Shown: positions 54,121 to 64,000 of the stretch, piece by piece | How positions within the stretch are numbered: the first letter of the stretch is position 1 | How the letters are laid out: every line of letters starts with the position of its first letter | DNA from: Yamagishiella unicocca | Lineage: Eukaryota > Chlorophyta > Chlorophyceae > Chlamydomonadales > Volvocaceae | DNA length: 64,000 nt | Reading direction: 5' to 3' | NCBI GenBank assembly: GCA_003116995.1 | Contig: BDSL01000171.1 | Location: 53,501-117,500, forward strand | Program-made: the position numbers and the translations under genes | The notes under the pieces: generated by a model | Seen by the model: only the letters and a program-made list of their open reading frames with translations | Database searches by the model: none | What the model was told of the DNA's origin: nothing

Positions 54121-55461
54121 CAGGGGAAGGGGCCGCACGGCAAGCAACCCTGGCAGTGCTCAGAGGAGGGGGGGGCAGGAACGGGTACGAACGAAGCGGC
54201 AGCTGGCAGAGGAGGTGGAGGAGTTCGTGGAGAAGTCCGCGGAGAATGTTTCATCCTGCCCGGAAAGCGATGAGGAGGTGGCCTCTGGAGGGATGGACCT
54301 GTAAAGTTCAAGCGATGCTGAACCTGTACCGATGGCTTATCGAGTGAAGTATGAATGAAATAAGGCTGTTTATTGCGAATAGGCTGCCGTGGCGTGCAGG
54401 TGTCCAGCGCATGGTGCTGGTACGACGACTGGTACGGCGACTGGTGGCTGGCTGCTGCTTAGGTTGCGCGCCTGCCTGTTCCCAGTATCTGCCGTTGTGC
54501 TGATAGTACCCGGTACACTGTCGGCCACTAGTGCAATCTCAATATGGGTGGGTGTCAGGGGCGTGCGTCTTTCTGTTATCTTCTGGATTTTGTGTCTCCG
54601 AAGGGGTGGCTGGGATCTACCGCTGCTGCCCTATCTTAGCTGTCAGCAATCCTCAATTGGTGTATGTACGTCCCGATCGAGAACGCTGACGCCTACAAAT
54701 TGCCGGCTCACTTCAGCCACAGCCTGTTGTAATATGATCGATCTAGATGCACAGTCACGGTGCGAAGCTTTGTGATCGAGACAATTGCCAATCCCCGTCC
54801 CAAAAAACCCTGGCTGTCGCACACGATTGGAACCGGGGGAGGGGTCAGCCTCGGTGCCCCATGGGGCGGCCCAACGACGCAGGTCCCTGTATCAAGATTA
54901 AGCTCGGTTTGCATGGTCCCAGGTAATGTTCTTCAGCGAAAACGCTTAAAAGAAAGCAGCAAGGTCTTCCCATCAGCGCACTGCACTAACGTAGATGTGG
55001 TGACGTGTCCTTCCCGCATAAAGGTAATGATTGCGCATGTTTCTCATTTTTTGCGTTGTAGGCTAATGCTTGTGGTTTTGGGCTCGGACTCAGGCCTATG
55101 TTCGCGGTGAGACGGTCGTCATGGAGCTGCTCTTTGTCGCGACTCACAGTGTTGGTATTTTGGGCCATTCTATACGATAAAGAAGCGCCCCAGATTCTTG
55201 TTACTATAACTTCATAAGCTTGCCGTTGTCCCCGTTGATGATGGGTCGTCAATCGGGGTCGGACGTCGGAGTGACGGTGGGCAAGGTTTCCCAGTTCCAG
55301 CTTCCAGGAACTACGCGTCTCAATTGCACCATAGTAATTTTGGTAATCAAATATTTTTGTTTGGAATAATTTACGACCGTTAGGGTAACGGTCTCAAGGG
55401 GTCTCGCCTCCTTAGATTATCATAGCACTGTCTTTCCAAGTAGCACAAAGCCCATCGCACC

Positions 55462-57962
55462 ATGGAGGACTGGTCGGACAGGCTGCTAAGGCTAGAGCTG
55501 CCCGACGAAGACAAGGCGCGAGTTCGAGTACTGCTCCTGGAAAAGCAGTCGTCCGACAGGCCGCTGTACTTCGCTGGCAACGATAAGCAGGCATTGGAGA
55601 CCTTGAAGCAGCTGCTGCAGCTGCATGGTGAGGCCGGGACTACCAGATTCAACGCGACCTACGAGCGTTGCATTTAGGCCTCAATGCGCAGCAGCTGCCG
55701 GCCCTATCGCTTACAGTTGTGGCTGTACGTGAGCTCACGTGCGGACAAGTGGTCCCCTGCAGCTTGTGCCTGCCTTTGAATGGGGAACTGCGTTAGCAGG
55801 ATCGGCGATAGCCCTCATCCACCCGCACGTCGCACCGTAAGGCCTACGGCTGTTCCCTGTGAGATGCGCATGTAGCTAGCATGGGCGTAATGCATCCCGC
55901 GTGAAGCCGCCGTCCTAGCGTTGCGCCCAGGATCTGGAGTGAAGGGAGCTGCCGCTCATGTAGCTGCATTCGTTATTACCAGTCTCAACTAACCTACATG
56001 CGTCAACTAACCTGCATGCCCCCTGGCTGCGCCCACGTCATGCAGCCGCGGCGGCTGGCCCAGGTGCGGCAATTGCGGGTGAGTCCGTGCTTGACTGGTG
56101 TATGCGTTGCACCTGGATCTCGGACTGGGCGTTCTAGGTCCATCAACGGAATGGGCGTTCTAGGGCCATCAACGGACTGGGCGTTCTGTCCCCTTTTGTA
56201 AGCCCGCGTTCGTTCTAGGGCCATCAGCTCATTATACCCGGTTCGCTTCCTTTTGCTCTGTTTGCTGCGCAGGTGCAGGAGATGCAGGCGCAGCTGCGGC
56301 GGCGGTGGCGGGAAGCGGTGGGTGCCACCTGTGCCCCCGTGGCTGGCTTGTGGGTCAAGGGGGCTCGCCCGCGGATGGGGCGTGGGGGGCTACGACAGCC
56401 CCTCAAGCCCCTTGCAGTAGTACGGTAGTATGGGCGTCCAGGCGCGGTGAAGGCACTGTCCCTATCAGCAAGTGCCATGGGGATGCTGGGCTGGCAAGGT
56501 CAGCTGCCAGGGGCAGGCTGGGGGAGCCAAACGGGGTGCCGTATCCTCCACTCTGAGAAGGTCCATCTGCCTGCAGGCGATTGTTATGGCACTGCACCTC
56601 CTCAGAGCGTAGGACACGACTGGTCCTATTTAACATGCGCACACAGCCTAGCATGCGACATTGTCTTGCAACCGCATCGTTGCGCCAATCTAGGCCATCC
56701 GTCTTACCCGCTCGTCCACGCCCCTGCCGTACCGAGCTGCTCATCCGACCCATCCGCATTCAGCAGCCATTCTTAAATGGAGCAATTTGGGGCCGTTGTT
56801 GGTTGGGAGTTGGTAAGGCTTGGCTTGGGTTGGCTGCCATCACCCATCCCGCGCCTCCGCCCTTCCGCCCCTCCGCCCGCACTCACCACCTCGGCCGCGA
56901 TGGTTCCGTTGGCCGGCAGTCCGCTGAGCAGGAAGGCCAGCAGGTCCAGCCAGTTGCGGGTCCCTTGCCGTGCGCCCCCCCCCCCAGTGACCGCGGCTGA
57001 GCTGGCGGACCTTCGCAGCCAGGTGGAGGCAGTTATGCAGCACGTTCCGTTCCTTCTTTCAAAGGTGCTTCTGTGGCGTGACGGCTCATTCGCAACGCAC
57101 AGCAAGTCGGAAAAGGACAGCATGACATCTGCGCTGAAGGGCGAGCTGCGCAACGCGGGGGTGAAGGGCTGCCAGCTGCTGGGGGAGGGCATCCCCAAGG
57201 AGTGGGTCAGCCTTGCACACCTGTGCAAGCTGTCCTGGGCGGATGGCACGTGCCGCCTGCTGGGCTTGTCCAAGGATGACGTCTCATCACTGCGCAACGC
57301 ACTGCTGCTGTCCAAGGTACAGACATTCGCGCTTGCTTTGTCCTCATCCTACATGATTGCAAGCGCTGTAGCTCAGGGCATGGGCAAACGCGTATGGCAT
57401 GCAAACGTGGTTCTTGACTTTTACGCAGTTCGTCATCTAGCCTGTGGCGGCTAGCACTGCCAGTGTTCTTGCAGTAGTGTCACCCGCCGCATCATGTGTT
57501 TCCGTGCAGCCCATCGAGCGCGCCTACGACAACTCGGCTGTGTGCTTCTACGAGGACCCTGCAGACAAGCGGCTGAAGCTCCACATCGTGTGGGACGAGC
57601 TCAAGTCGCAGAAGCTCTGCGACTGCCAGTGGCTGGGCGGGATCAAGGGCGGAAGTCACGATGCGTTGGTGAAAGCGTTCGGCGACAAGACGTACGGTGC
57701 CCTGGAGGGGCAGCCCCTATTATTCTACGACAGCAAGGTGGTCCCCTTTCGCCGCGTGCTCAGCGCCCACGCGCAGCTGAGCCTCAAGACGGCACTGCGG
57801 GAAGGCAAGATGACTGAGAACTGGAGCTTCCAGGACTACCGCTCCACAGACAACGTCCTCACCTGGCTGAAAGATGCAGAGCTGCAGGAGCCGCCCGTCG
57901 AAGGCAGCCTGTCGGAGTCATCGGAGGTCAAGAGCATGAGCAGTGCTCCCGCTGCACTGTAG
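55462..57962 (+). CDS. Header + linkers + HNH nuclease (CR-type effector)
   Basis: Exons 55462-55627 (ATG header, 55 aa, charged helical), 56046-56078 and 56273-56317 (Gly/Ala linkers), 56988-57316, 57510-57962 (TAG): 1026 nt, 341 aa, every junction in phase. The effector has LAHLCKLSW (His about residue 159), then LGLSKDDVSSLRNALLLSK (Asn about residue 185) and PIERAYDNSAVCF across the exon junction. This follows the HNH_2-type pattern A-H-x-x-P/K ... N-G/A-L-L-L ... (H/E)-x-x-(F/Y)-D; the third His position is not a histidine. The C-terminus is acidic/Ser-rich. Predicted to cut nucleic acid with a metal ion; biological role unknown. The intron 56318-56987 begins like the NTPase genes' intron (match to about 56540) and then diverges, marking a recombination point. 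Confidence 0.7.
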
Positions 57963-58355
57963 GCACCGTTGTAGGCGCTTGCCAGGCTCTCATCGCAGTA
58001 GCAGCCGAGCTGGGCGGCGAGCCCTCCGCGCCGCACAGCCTCATGGCGCAGTGCGGGCTGGCCGCCATGCAGGATATGGCAGGTGGCTGGGTGGCAGCAG
58101 CGGCGCGCTGCCGCCAGCAGCGGCGGCGGCGCGCAGAGCTGTACGACTAGGCAGTGGCGGCGGGGCGGCAGCTGCCGCCGCGGAACCGCGTGGCGGCGCT
58201 GAGTGCACGGGCCTGGCGGCAGCAGTGGTGGCGCCGGAGGGGGGCGTTATGGCGGAGCTGCGGATGGAAATTTTGGGAGTCGTTTGGGGGCCCACTTGGC
58301 AGCGAACGGTGGGGGTCTGAGACCAGGTGGGAGGAGGGGGCTGGGTTCACACTCG
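57963..58355. other. Flank between HNH gene and LINE debris
   Basis: Carries Ala/Arg-rich open frames on both strands from GCGGCGG-type sequence. No supported gene. Confidence 0.4.
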
Positions 58356-59250
58356 GGGTTGGAGCCCTATGGGAATCGATAGTCGGCCGAAGGGACAATC
58401 GGGAAGCTCAAGGGGTGAGGTCGGGAGCACAAATCCGTCCTTTTTTTTATGTTGGGAAATTCCCTATAAAAGCTGCCTGTGCCAGAACCGGGAAACTACC
58501 ATGTTTTTGCTACTTTTGGGGCGGCGGCGTGGTCGTGCGTGGTGAAAGTATTGACCGACCCCAGTCGGCGCACCTGTCGGACGATGCTACGACTGACGAC
58601 ATAAACCTTGGCCTGCCTGGCGAAGCTGGGCGAAGCGTGGGAGCTGGTTTCCTGGCGTGGGTGTCGCGGCTGCTCACGGATACGCGTGGGGCCGCACTCG
58701 TGAATGGGCAGGTGTCTGGCTGGGTGCCGCTGGAGGCTGGTGTGCGGCAAGGGTGCCCGCTTGGCCCCCTGCGCTATCTGGCACTCGGGCAGGCGCTGCT
58801 AGCCTGGCTGCGAAGTCGGGGGTACGGGGTGGGGTACGGGCTAGCGCGGGTCCTTGCGTCCCAGTACGCGGATGACTGGGCAGCGGTTCCCCGTCCCTGC
58901 GCAACCTGCAGGCGGTTCCGGGCTTCCTCGTGGACATGGACGTGTTCCGGCGTGCGTCGGGGCAAGGGCTGAACATGACCAAAGTTGAACTGTTGTTGGT
59001 GGGGGTCCCCCGCGCGTGGTGGGGGGCGGGGCGGCTGGGGCACCGCCGGCTGCCCCTGGGGCCGGCCTTCCCCCCATTGTCGGGTCCGCGAAAGCCCTTG
59101 GGATTCCTCATGTCGACTGGGCAGCGGTCGGGCCCGCGGTAGATTTTGAGCGTGTTTCTTCGATGCTGGACAAGGCCGCTCGCCTGCTGGTTCGGTGTTT
59201 GGGCGTGCAGCGGCTGTCTCTGTGTACGCACCGCATCCGCCCTTAGAGCT
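58356..59250 (+). pseudogene. Non-LTR (LINE) reverse transcriptase remnant
   Basis: GFLAWVSRLLTDTRGAALVN leads to GVRQGCPLGPLRYLALGQAL and SQYADDWAAV, the RT motifs around the R-Q-G-C-P-L loop and the Y-A-D-D catalytic site. The frame is then lost. Further coding-like pieces follow in other frames: GFLVDMDVFRRASGQGLNMT with KVELLLVG (about 58930-59000), and GLPPIVGSAKALGIPHVDWA (about 59060-59130). At least two frameshifts and no endonuclease domain: a dead 5'-truncated copy. Starts near the dispersed motif at 58356. Confidence 0.7.
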
Positions 59251-59913
59251 TGCGCCCAACCCTACTGCAAATTGCGGTATCCGTACTGCAAGTCCGGTCT
59301 CGCCTCGAAACGCACCCCACCGCACGTCTTCCTCGTTGACCCTCCCTCCCGACGCAATGCTACCTGCACGATCCGACAGCACACCTCATCCGTATGTCAG
59401 GACACGCACCCCCGCACAGCACCTCCCCAAACACATGCGTGCACCCATCCGGAAAGTAATGTGTCGCCCCACAATGTCATATTCCCTTCATGCTGTTGAC
59501 GCATCCGATGGAGCTGCTGCTGTTTCGCCGAGTGGGTATTCATCACAGCGTATTGTGGGGGGTCCTGCACAAGTGCATCATACGGGTGCTACATCTTAGC
59601 GCTACATCCTGTTACGTTTCCATTTTCTGTGTGTCATGGTAGTGACGTTACATGAGGGGCTTCCGCTGTGCTGTTTGGCATTGTTTCGCGTGCAGGTGTT
59701 TGGTACAGTGCGCTGTCACCTGTCCCGACACTTCTTCACCTGACCGTTCGGAGGTGGTGCTCCTGGCGTGGCGGCAGCACCTCTCAGCCATCGGCATGCT
59801 TGTCTCCCGCCCCAGAAGCTAACCAGCTCCGTGAAGCAGGCAGCTCCTTTGGGAATACGGCATCAAGCCTGCGCCGGCGCATCCCGCCACCGCCCGTGCA
59901 ACAGGTCAACTAA

Positions 59914-60267
59914 GGATGTTCGCGCTGCTGGACATTGCAACGCTCCTGGCGTCCTGGATGTTTCCAGCGGTTCATGATGGGACGGGAGATGTCAGTGTGC
60001 TGCTGCGGGTGCTGGGCAGCTTGAACGGGATGCCGGCTGCGCACAGCACTGTGCGGGCGCTGGGGTGGCGCGGGCGGCACACCAGCGACACTGCATCAAC
60101 GTCATCAACCTTGTCGAAAGCGGTAACGGATGTACGCAAAGGCATAACAAAGACCGAACCAAAAAGGCGTGCTGATGCCTTTTTGGTTCGGTCTTTGTTA
60201 TGCCTTTGCGTACATCCGTTACCGCTTTCGACAAGGTTGATGACGTTGATGCAGTGTCGCTGGTGTG
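59914..60267 (+). repeat. Dispersed family copy with ALLDIATLLASWMFP-coding block
   Basis: ATG at 59914 opens ALLDIATLLASWMFPAV and DVSVLLRVLGSL, matching the diverged copy at 32389-32745 (LLASWPFPELHDATGAVSVL). In this copy the downstream block is doubled head-to-head. No known family. Confidence 0.5.
60078..60267. repeat. Perfect 91-bp inverted repeat with 8-nt loop
   Basis: Arms 60078-60168 and 60177-60267 are exact reverse complements (91 of 91 by eye), separated by GTGCTGAT. The first arm begins CACACCAGCGACACTGCATC and ends CGAACCAAAAAGGC. It would form a long hairpin in RNA or a cruciform in DNA. Each arm corresponds to the single, diverged block at about 32645-32730. Confidence 0.93.
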
Positions 60268-61721
60268 GGTGTGCGCTCTCTTCGTTGCGCTGGTGCGAGC
60301 TGAAGTTAGATTGGGTGGGAAGCTCAGCTGGCAGACGGGCAAGATGGTGCTTGACGTGCAGGTGTGGCCAAGGAGAGGACTCCACGTGAAGGCACGTCGA
60401 GCCTGGTGTGGAGCCTGGCGTGGGGCATGCACTCCTCGAAGCACGTGTACTTACGGCCGCCCCCCTCACCCCTCCACCTCCAGCCCCAGTCAACCCCCTC
60501 CCCTTATGTATGGCTGCGTCACCTTGACCAACCACGTACATACCCGACCCCGCTGCACCGCCGCTCCCCCAAACAACAACTACCGAAGTGTAGGCTAGTG
60601 TGAGTGTGACTGTGCGCGCCCCTGGAGCTGCGACTCTGGGCTGTGGATCCGGTCCGTGAGCCACTGAGGCCTTATGGCACCCCTGCCTCTGTGTAGAGGA
60701 CGAAAGCATCGTGGGATTGGACCATGGACGACACCAAAGCTGAAAAGGCTTTCCTGGAGAGCATGTTATTAGGCGAGGAACGGGGTGATACGCGCGTGCT
60801 TCGCAGCGATGTAGTGGACGGTCGTGTCGCTTGAGACAGGGGTGGCTCTTCGTTGCGGCTGCGAGTTGATTCGGTGAACTTGCTGACCCGCATCCAGCGA
60901 GTTTGTGCCCATCCCTGTTGCAATTGCAGCTACCCTTGTAGCATCTTGCCTATGGTGCGTCCACGTCGCCTCAACTGGACCCACGACCCTGCCTAGCGCC
61001 GTTGTTTGGGATTCCGTGGTTTCGCGAGAGTTCGCACGTTGCACCGTGGAAGCCGCGGCTGTTTCCCTTCGTCGATTGCCCCCCATACGCCCTGCTAGTT
61101 TACCTTCTGCAGCAGCTTGCATGTTGCTGTGTTGTTGATGCGTCAGGGAAAGAAGCAACTGGTGAAGCTATTTCTAGCAGCTGTTTCTCCACGCACAAGA
61201 GATTCAAGGTGGCTGTTGTGTCATGTTTGTAAGTCCACATCCGAAATACCGGTACTTTTGGGGCCAGAGGAAACTTGTTTGACTATCAGCGGGTCTAACG
61301 AAAAGACCTGAGAGAGGCGGATTTTTACCCACGAGCCAATGCCCTATTATTTCCCACGAGGTACGCATGTATACGCCGTCATTTCCCTCAGATTACTGAT
61401 TGAGGACGAGCCATGGACCGGCGACGCGATTCGCTTACCGGCACCTGCCGTGCTTGAGCTTTTCGCAAGGCCCTGATAGCCGCATCCAACTGCCGTTTTG
61501 TGGCCGCTCTGACTCCGACGCGTTCTGTTCTATAGTTATATTCACATCCTGATTAAAAAATCCCTCAGTTGAAGTAGCTGCGTCCTACTCTTGTCATCAT
61601 AACAAACCTGCAGTGCTCTTCTCTTCCTTTCTCGAGCTCTCTGCCTGTAGAAGTTTCTTCCCAGACGCTGTCGCCGCGACTCCGAACGCGCAGTCACTGT
61701 AAGAATTAGGGTCGGCAAGCC
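60268..61721. other. Unassigned region before the last header gene
   Basis: Contains a short ORF at 60724-60834 (36 aa, MDDTKAEKAFLESMLLGEER ...) whose charged helical start resembles the header exons but which has no phase-1 donor at a suitable place. The 3' part (61320-61700) is AT-richer and probably holds the promoter of the next gene. Confidence 0.4.
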
Positions 61722-63815
61722 ATGGCCAATGAGCTAGAGCGAGTTGGGCAGGCGATTGTGGAGAAGGACCAGGCCATCTCCAGGGTTGGAAATGCCATTC
61801 TAGCGTTGGAGGAGCAGCTGAAGGCCGGCCCGAACGATGACCTCAAGAAGGAACTGGACTATCATCGCGCGGCGAACCTGTTGCTGCTGCAACAGCTTAC
61901 GGAGCTGCTGAAGAAGGAGAACCTCCTGCGGGAGGCCATAATAAGTAAGTCAGACGACAAAATCTCGCTTAATTGGCCTGACAAGCTAGGGACCTGCGGT
62001 CCGCCGTGTCGCTGCTGCTATGCTCGTCTGGGATTGCCGAGCTCACGTGCGGACAAGTGGTCCCCTGCAGCTTGTGCCTGCCTTTGAATGGGGAACTGCG
62101 TTAGCAGGATCGGCGATAGCCCTCATCCACCCGCACGTCGCACCGTAAGGCCTACGGCTGTTCCCTGTGAGATGCGCATGTAGCTAGCGTGGGCGTAATG
62201 CATCCCGCGTGAAGCCGCCCTCCTAGCGTTGCGCCCAGGATCTGGAGTGAAGGGAGCTGCCGCTCATGTAGCTGCATTCGTTATTACCAGTCTCAACTAA
62301 CCTACATGCGTCAACTAACCTGCATGCCCCCTGGCTGCGCCCACGTCATGCAGCCGCGGCGGCTGGCCCAGGTGCGGCAATTGCGGGTGAGTCCGTGCTT
62401 GACTGGTGTATGCGTTGCACCTGGATCTCGGACTGGGCGTTCTAGGTCCATCAACGGAATGGGCGTTCTAGGGCCATCAACGGACTGGGCGTTCTGTCCC
62501 CTTTTGTAAGCCCGCGTTCGTTCTAGGGCCATCAGCTCATTATACCCGGTTCGCTTCCTTTTGCTCTGTTTGCTGCGCAGGTGCAGGAGATGCAGGCGCA
62601 GCTGCGGCGGCGGTGGCGGGAAGCGGTGGGTGCCACCTGTGCCCCCGTGGCTGGCTTGTGGGTCAAGGGGCTCGCCCGCGGATGGGGCGTGGGGGGCTAC
62701 GACAGCCCCTCAAGCCCCTTGCAGTAGTACGGTAGTATGGGCGTCCAGGCGCGGTGAAGGCACTGTCCCTATCAGCAAGTGCCATGGGGATGCTGGGCTG
62801 GCAAGGTCAGCTGCCAGGGGCAGGCTGGGGGAGCCAAACGGGGTGCTAGGTTTGCCGGAACGGGACGTGGGCACAGTCCAGGCATAATTGGGTGGCTAGG
62901 CGCACGTGTCAACCGCAACTTGCCCACAAGGTTGTGTGAGGCCTGTACTTTATTACGTACACTATTACGTACACTATGCAATGTCGACGACCACACGAAT
63001 AATCAGCTCGCTGAGCTTCGTAGCGTGAACACGCCAACAGACCACACGCGGCACACGACAGGTGGCTTCGATGCTGAGTCCAACGACCCCGCAGCCTTGC
63101 ACGACCCCAATCCTGAACATCTCCAGGGCAGACTTAGCCTCTGGCCAGTGTGGCCACTACCAAAGGCCGGTCCAGACCCAGCGGCCGGACGGGTGCTGCA
63201 ACCCGCCCTCTCAGGACTCCACAAACCCATGAATGGGCCACCAGGCCGGGGTTTGTGACGCAGCGTGCAGAGCAGCTCCCCATTCGCCAAGAAGTAGTGT
63301 GTGCCGGTGGCTGGAAGACAGGCGCATATGTACTCGCATGCATTGACCAGGCAGCACTGGTGTGCCGCCCAGGCTCTTGAGCAGCTGTTAAGAGCGCACT
63401 TGCTTCGCGGTGATGTAGGCCTCTGGGCATTTGTGGATGTTGCTACGAGATGGGCGTTACTTGCTTGGAGCTGGTTTGAAGCCCCCGTACTTTCGCACCT
63501 GTTTGCGATGCTGCAGGTGGTGGTGGCCCAGGCGCAGGTGCACCACCGGCTCAACGGCGGCGGCTGCTGGTGGACAGCGCACCCAATCTGCTGCTGCTCA
63601 GCTCTGACGGCAGCGGCAGCTTGTGGGAGCTGGCATACAGCGATCTCGTCCTGCCGTACGTGGACGCGCGGGAGGTGGTGGCCCCGGAGGCGGGTGTGGA
63701 CGCGCGGGTGGTGGTGGAGCTCATCCACGTGTGGGCTGAAGCAGCCTTGAGGGCTGCGGTGGACCGAACCCGTGCAAATGCCCCCGCGCCCCTGGTAGTG
63801 TCGGGGCTCGTGAAG
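61722..63815 (+). CDS. Header + linkers + P-loop NTPase, second copy, cut by window end
   Basis: Exons 61722-61944 (ATG, 74-aa charged coiled coil MANELERVGQAIVEKDQAIS ..., GTAAGT donor), 62354-62386 and 62581-62625 (linkers), 63517-63815 (first NTPase exon, ending SGLVK before a GTACGT donor). 600 nt in phase. The NTPase exon is nearly identical to 35615-35913, so the next exon, with the GKS of Walker A, should lie just past the end of the window. This copy has a clear start and header, which supports the exon model used for the 34-42 kb copy. Confidence 0.7.
62039..62845. repeat. Segmental duplication of 55731-56540 (linkers and introns)
   Basis: Near-identical to the HNH gene from GAGCTCACGTGCGGACAAGT to CCAAACGGGGTGC, with a one-base difference in the GTCAAGGGG(G)CTCGCCC stretch. 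Both copies share the triplet of GGGCGTTCTAGG(G/T)CCATCAACGGA units at about 56120-56220 and 62430-62530. The left half also matches 48090-48293 and 48755-48975. Confidence 0.9.
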
Positions 63816-64000
63816 GTACGTGTGTCGCGCGCTCGCTGGGTCGCTGTCCTGCTGTTTTATTGCCCCCCGTATAGCGCCCAGCCCCGCCCCCAAAGCATTC
63901 CTTCTCGCCCTCCTTGCATCGTTCTCGCTGTCACCCGCGACCCCGGGGAAGACTGGCTCAGGGCGCCGCCGTGCAGCTTTGTGCCGGCACCACGCATCCC
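62581..64000. repeat. Segmental duplication of 34693-36100 (NTPase 5' part)
   Basis: The two stretches match closely from the linker exon through the first NTPase exon and into the next intron, with scattered substitutions and a short TTACGTACAC duplication at about 62955-62975. Together with 56273-56540 this makes three copies of the linker-plus-intron module. Confidence 0.9.

Larger units (their letters stand above)
51838..55461. other. Unassigned region between kinase and HNH genes
   Basis: No exon chain recognised over about 3.6 kb. It contains an unassigned ORF end at 53197-53586, a repeated 3'-end motif at 53986-54120 (both listed separately), and the 54686-54714 block shared with 45.5 kb. 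The part 54950-55400 is relatively AT-rich. The 205-codon antisense frame 52411-53028 has no motif and was not called. Confidence 0.4.

Noticed and set aside
1..64000. tRNA, rRNA, riboswitch or bacterial operon features
   Set aside because: No cloverleaf, rRNA core sequence or Shine-Dalgarno/operon layout was seen; the region is intron-rich nuclear DNA.

Overview
The window looks like nuclear DNA of a volvocine/Chlamydomonas-type green alga. It is GC-rich, its genes are split into many short exons with GT-AG introns, exons and introns carry long Gln/Gly/Ala/Ser or simple-repeat tracts, and several short blocks of the algal TTTTAGGG telomere repeat lie inside introns. I could run no database search. 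Exon structures below come from splice-site consensus plus matching intron phase, and family names from motif recognition.

Layout. (1) 1-10,081, + strand: the 3' part of a CASTOR/POLLUX (DMI1/SYM8)-type ion channel gene, 17 exons in phase, with a very large Gln/Ala/Gly insert. (2) 12,171-21,980, + strand: an FkbM-family methyltransferase gene with an N-terminal Cys-rich module. One of its introns holds about 1.9 kb of satellite. (3) 22,460-32,388, - strand: a decayed Ty3/gypsy-like LTR retrotransposon (gag, protease, RT, RNase H, integrase zinc finger). It also carries a cytosine-methyltransferase-like domain, a PHD finger and a possible second methyltransferase-like domain. It has lost the integrase core and has several stops and frameshifts. 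(4) 43,126-45,388, + strand: a compact tyrosine-recombinase element (Crypton-like) flanked by direct repeats. (5) About 34-64 kb, + strand: a cluster of four or five paralogously built genes. Each joins a short helical/coiled-coil header exon and tiny Gly/Ala linker exons to a different effector: a P-loop NTPase (two copies), a PD-(D/E)XK nuclease with a kinase-like lobe, a protein kinase with all catalytic motifs, and an HNH nuclease. (6) Between these lie LINE reverse-transcriptase debris, a perfect 91-bp inverted repeat, a duplicated piece of the FkbM gene, and several segmental duplications.

How it fits together. The two left-hand genes are ordinary host genes (membrane channel, probable secretory-pathway methyltransferase). 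The right half is an accessory region of mobile elements and a modular multigene family. In that family every header exon ends in phase 1, every linker exon is phase 1-1, and every effector starts in phase 1, so modules can be swapped without breaking the frame. NTPase, REase, HNH and kinase partners are the toolkit known from Crinkler-type (CR) effectors, which makes this cluster the best candidate for an undescribed system. Its biological role is inference.
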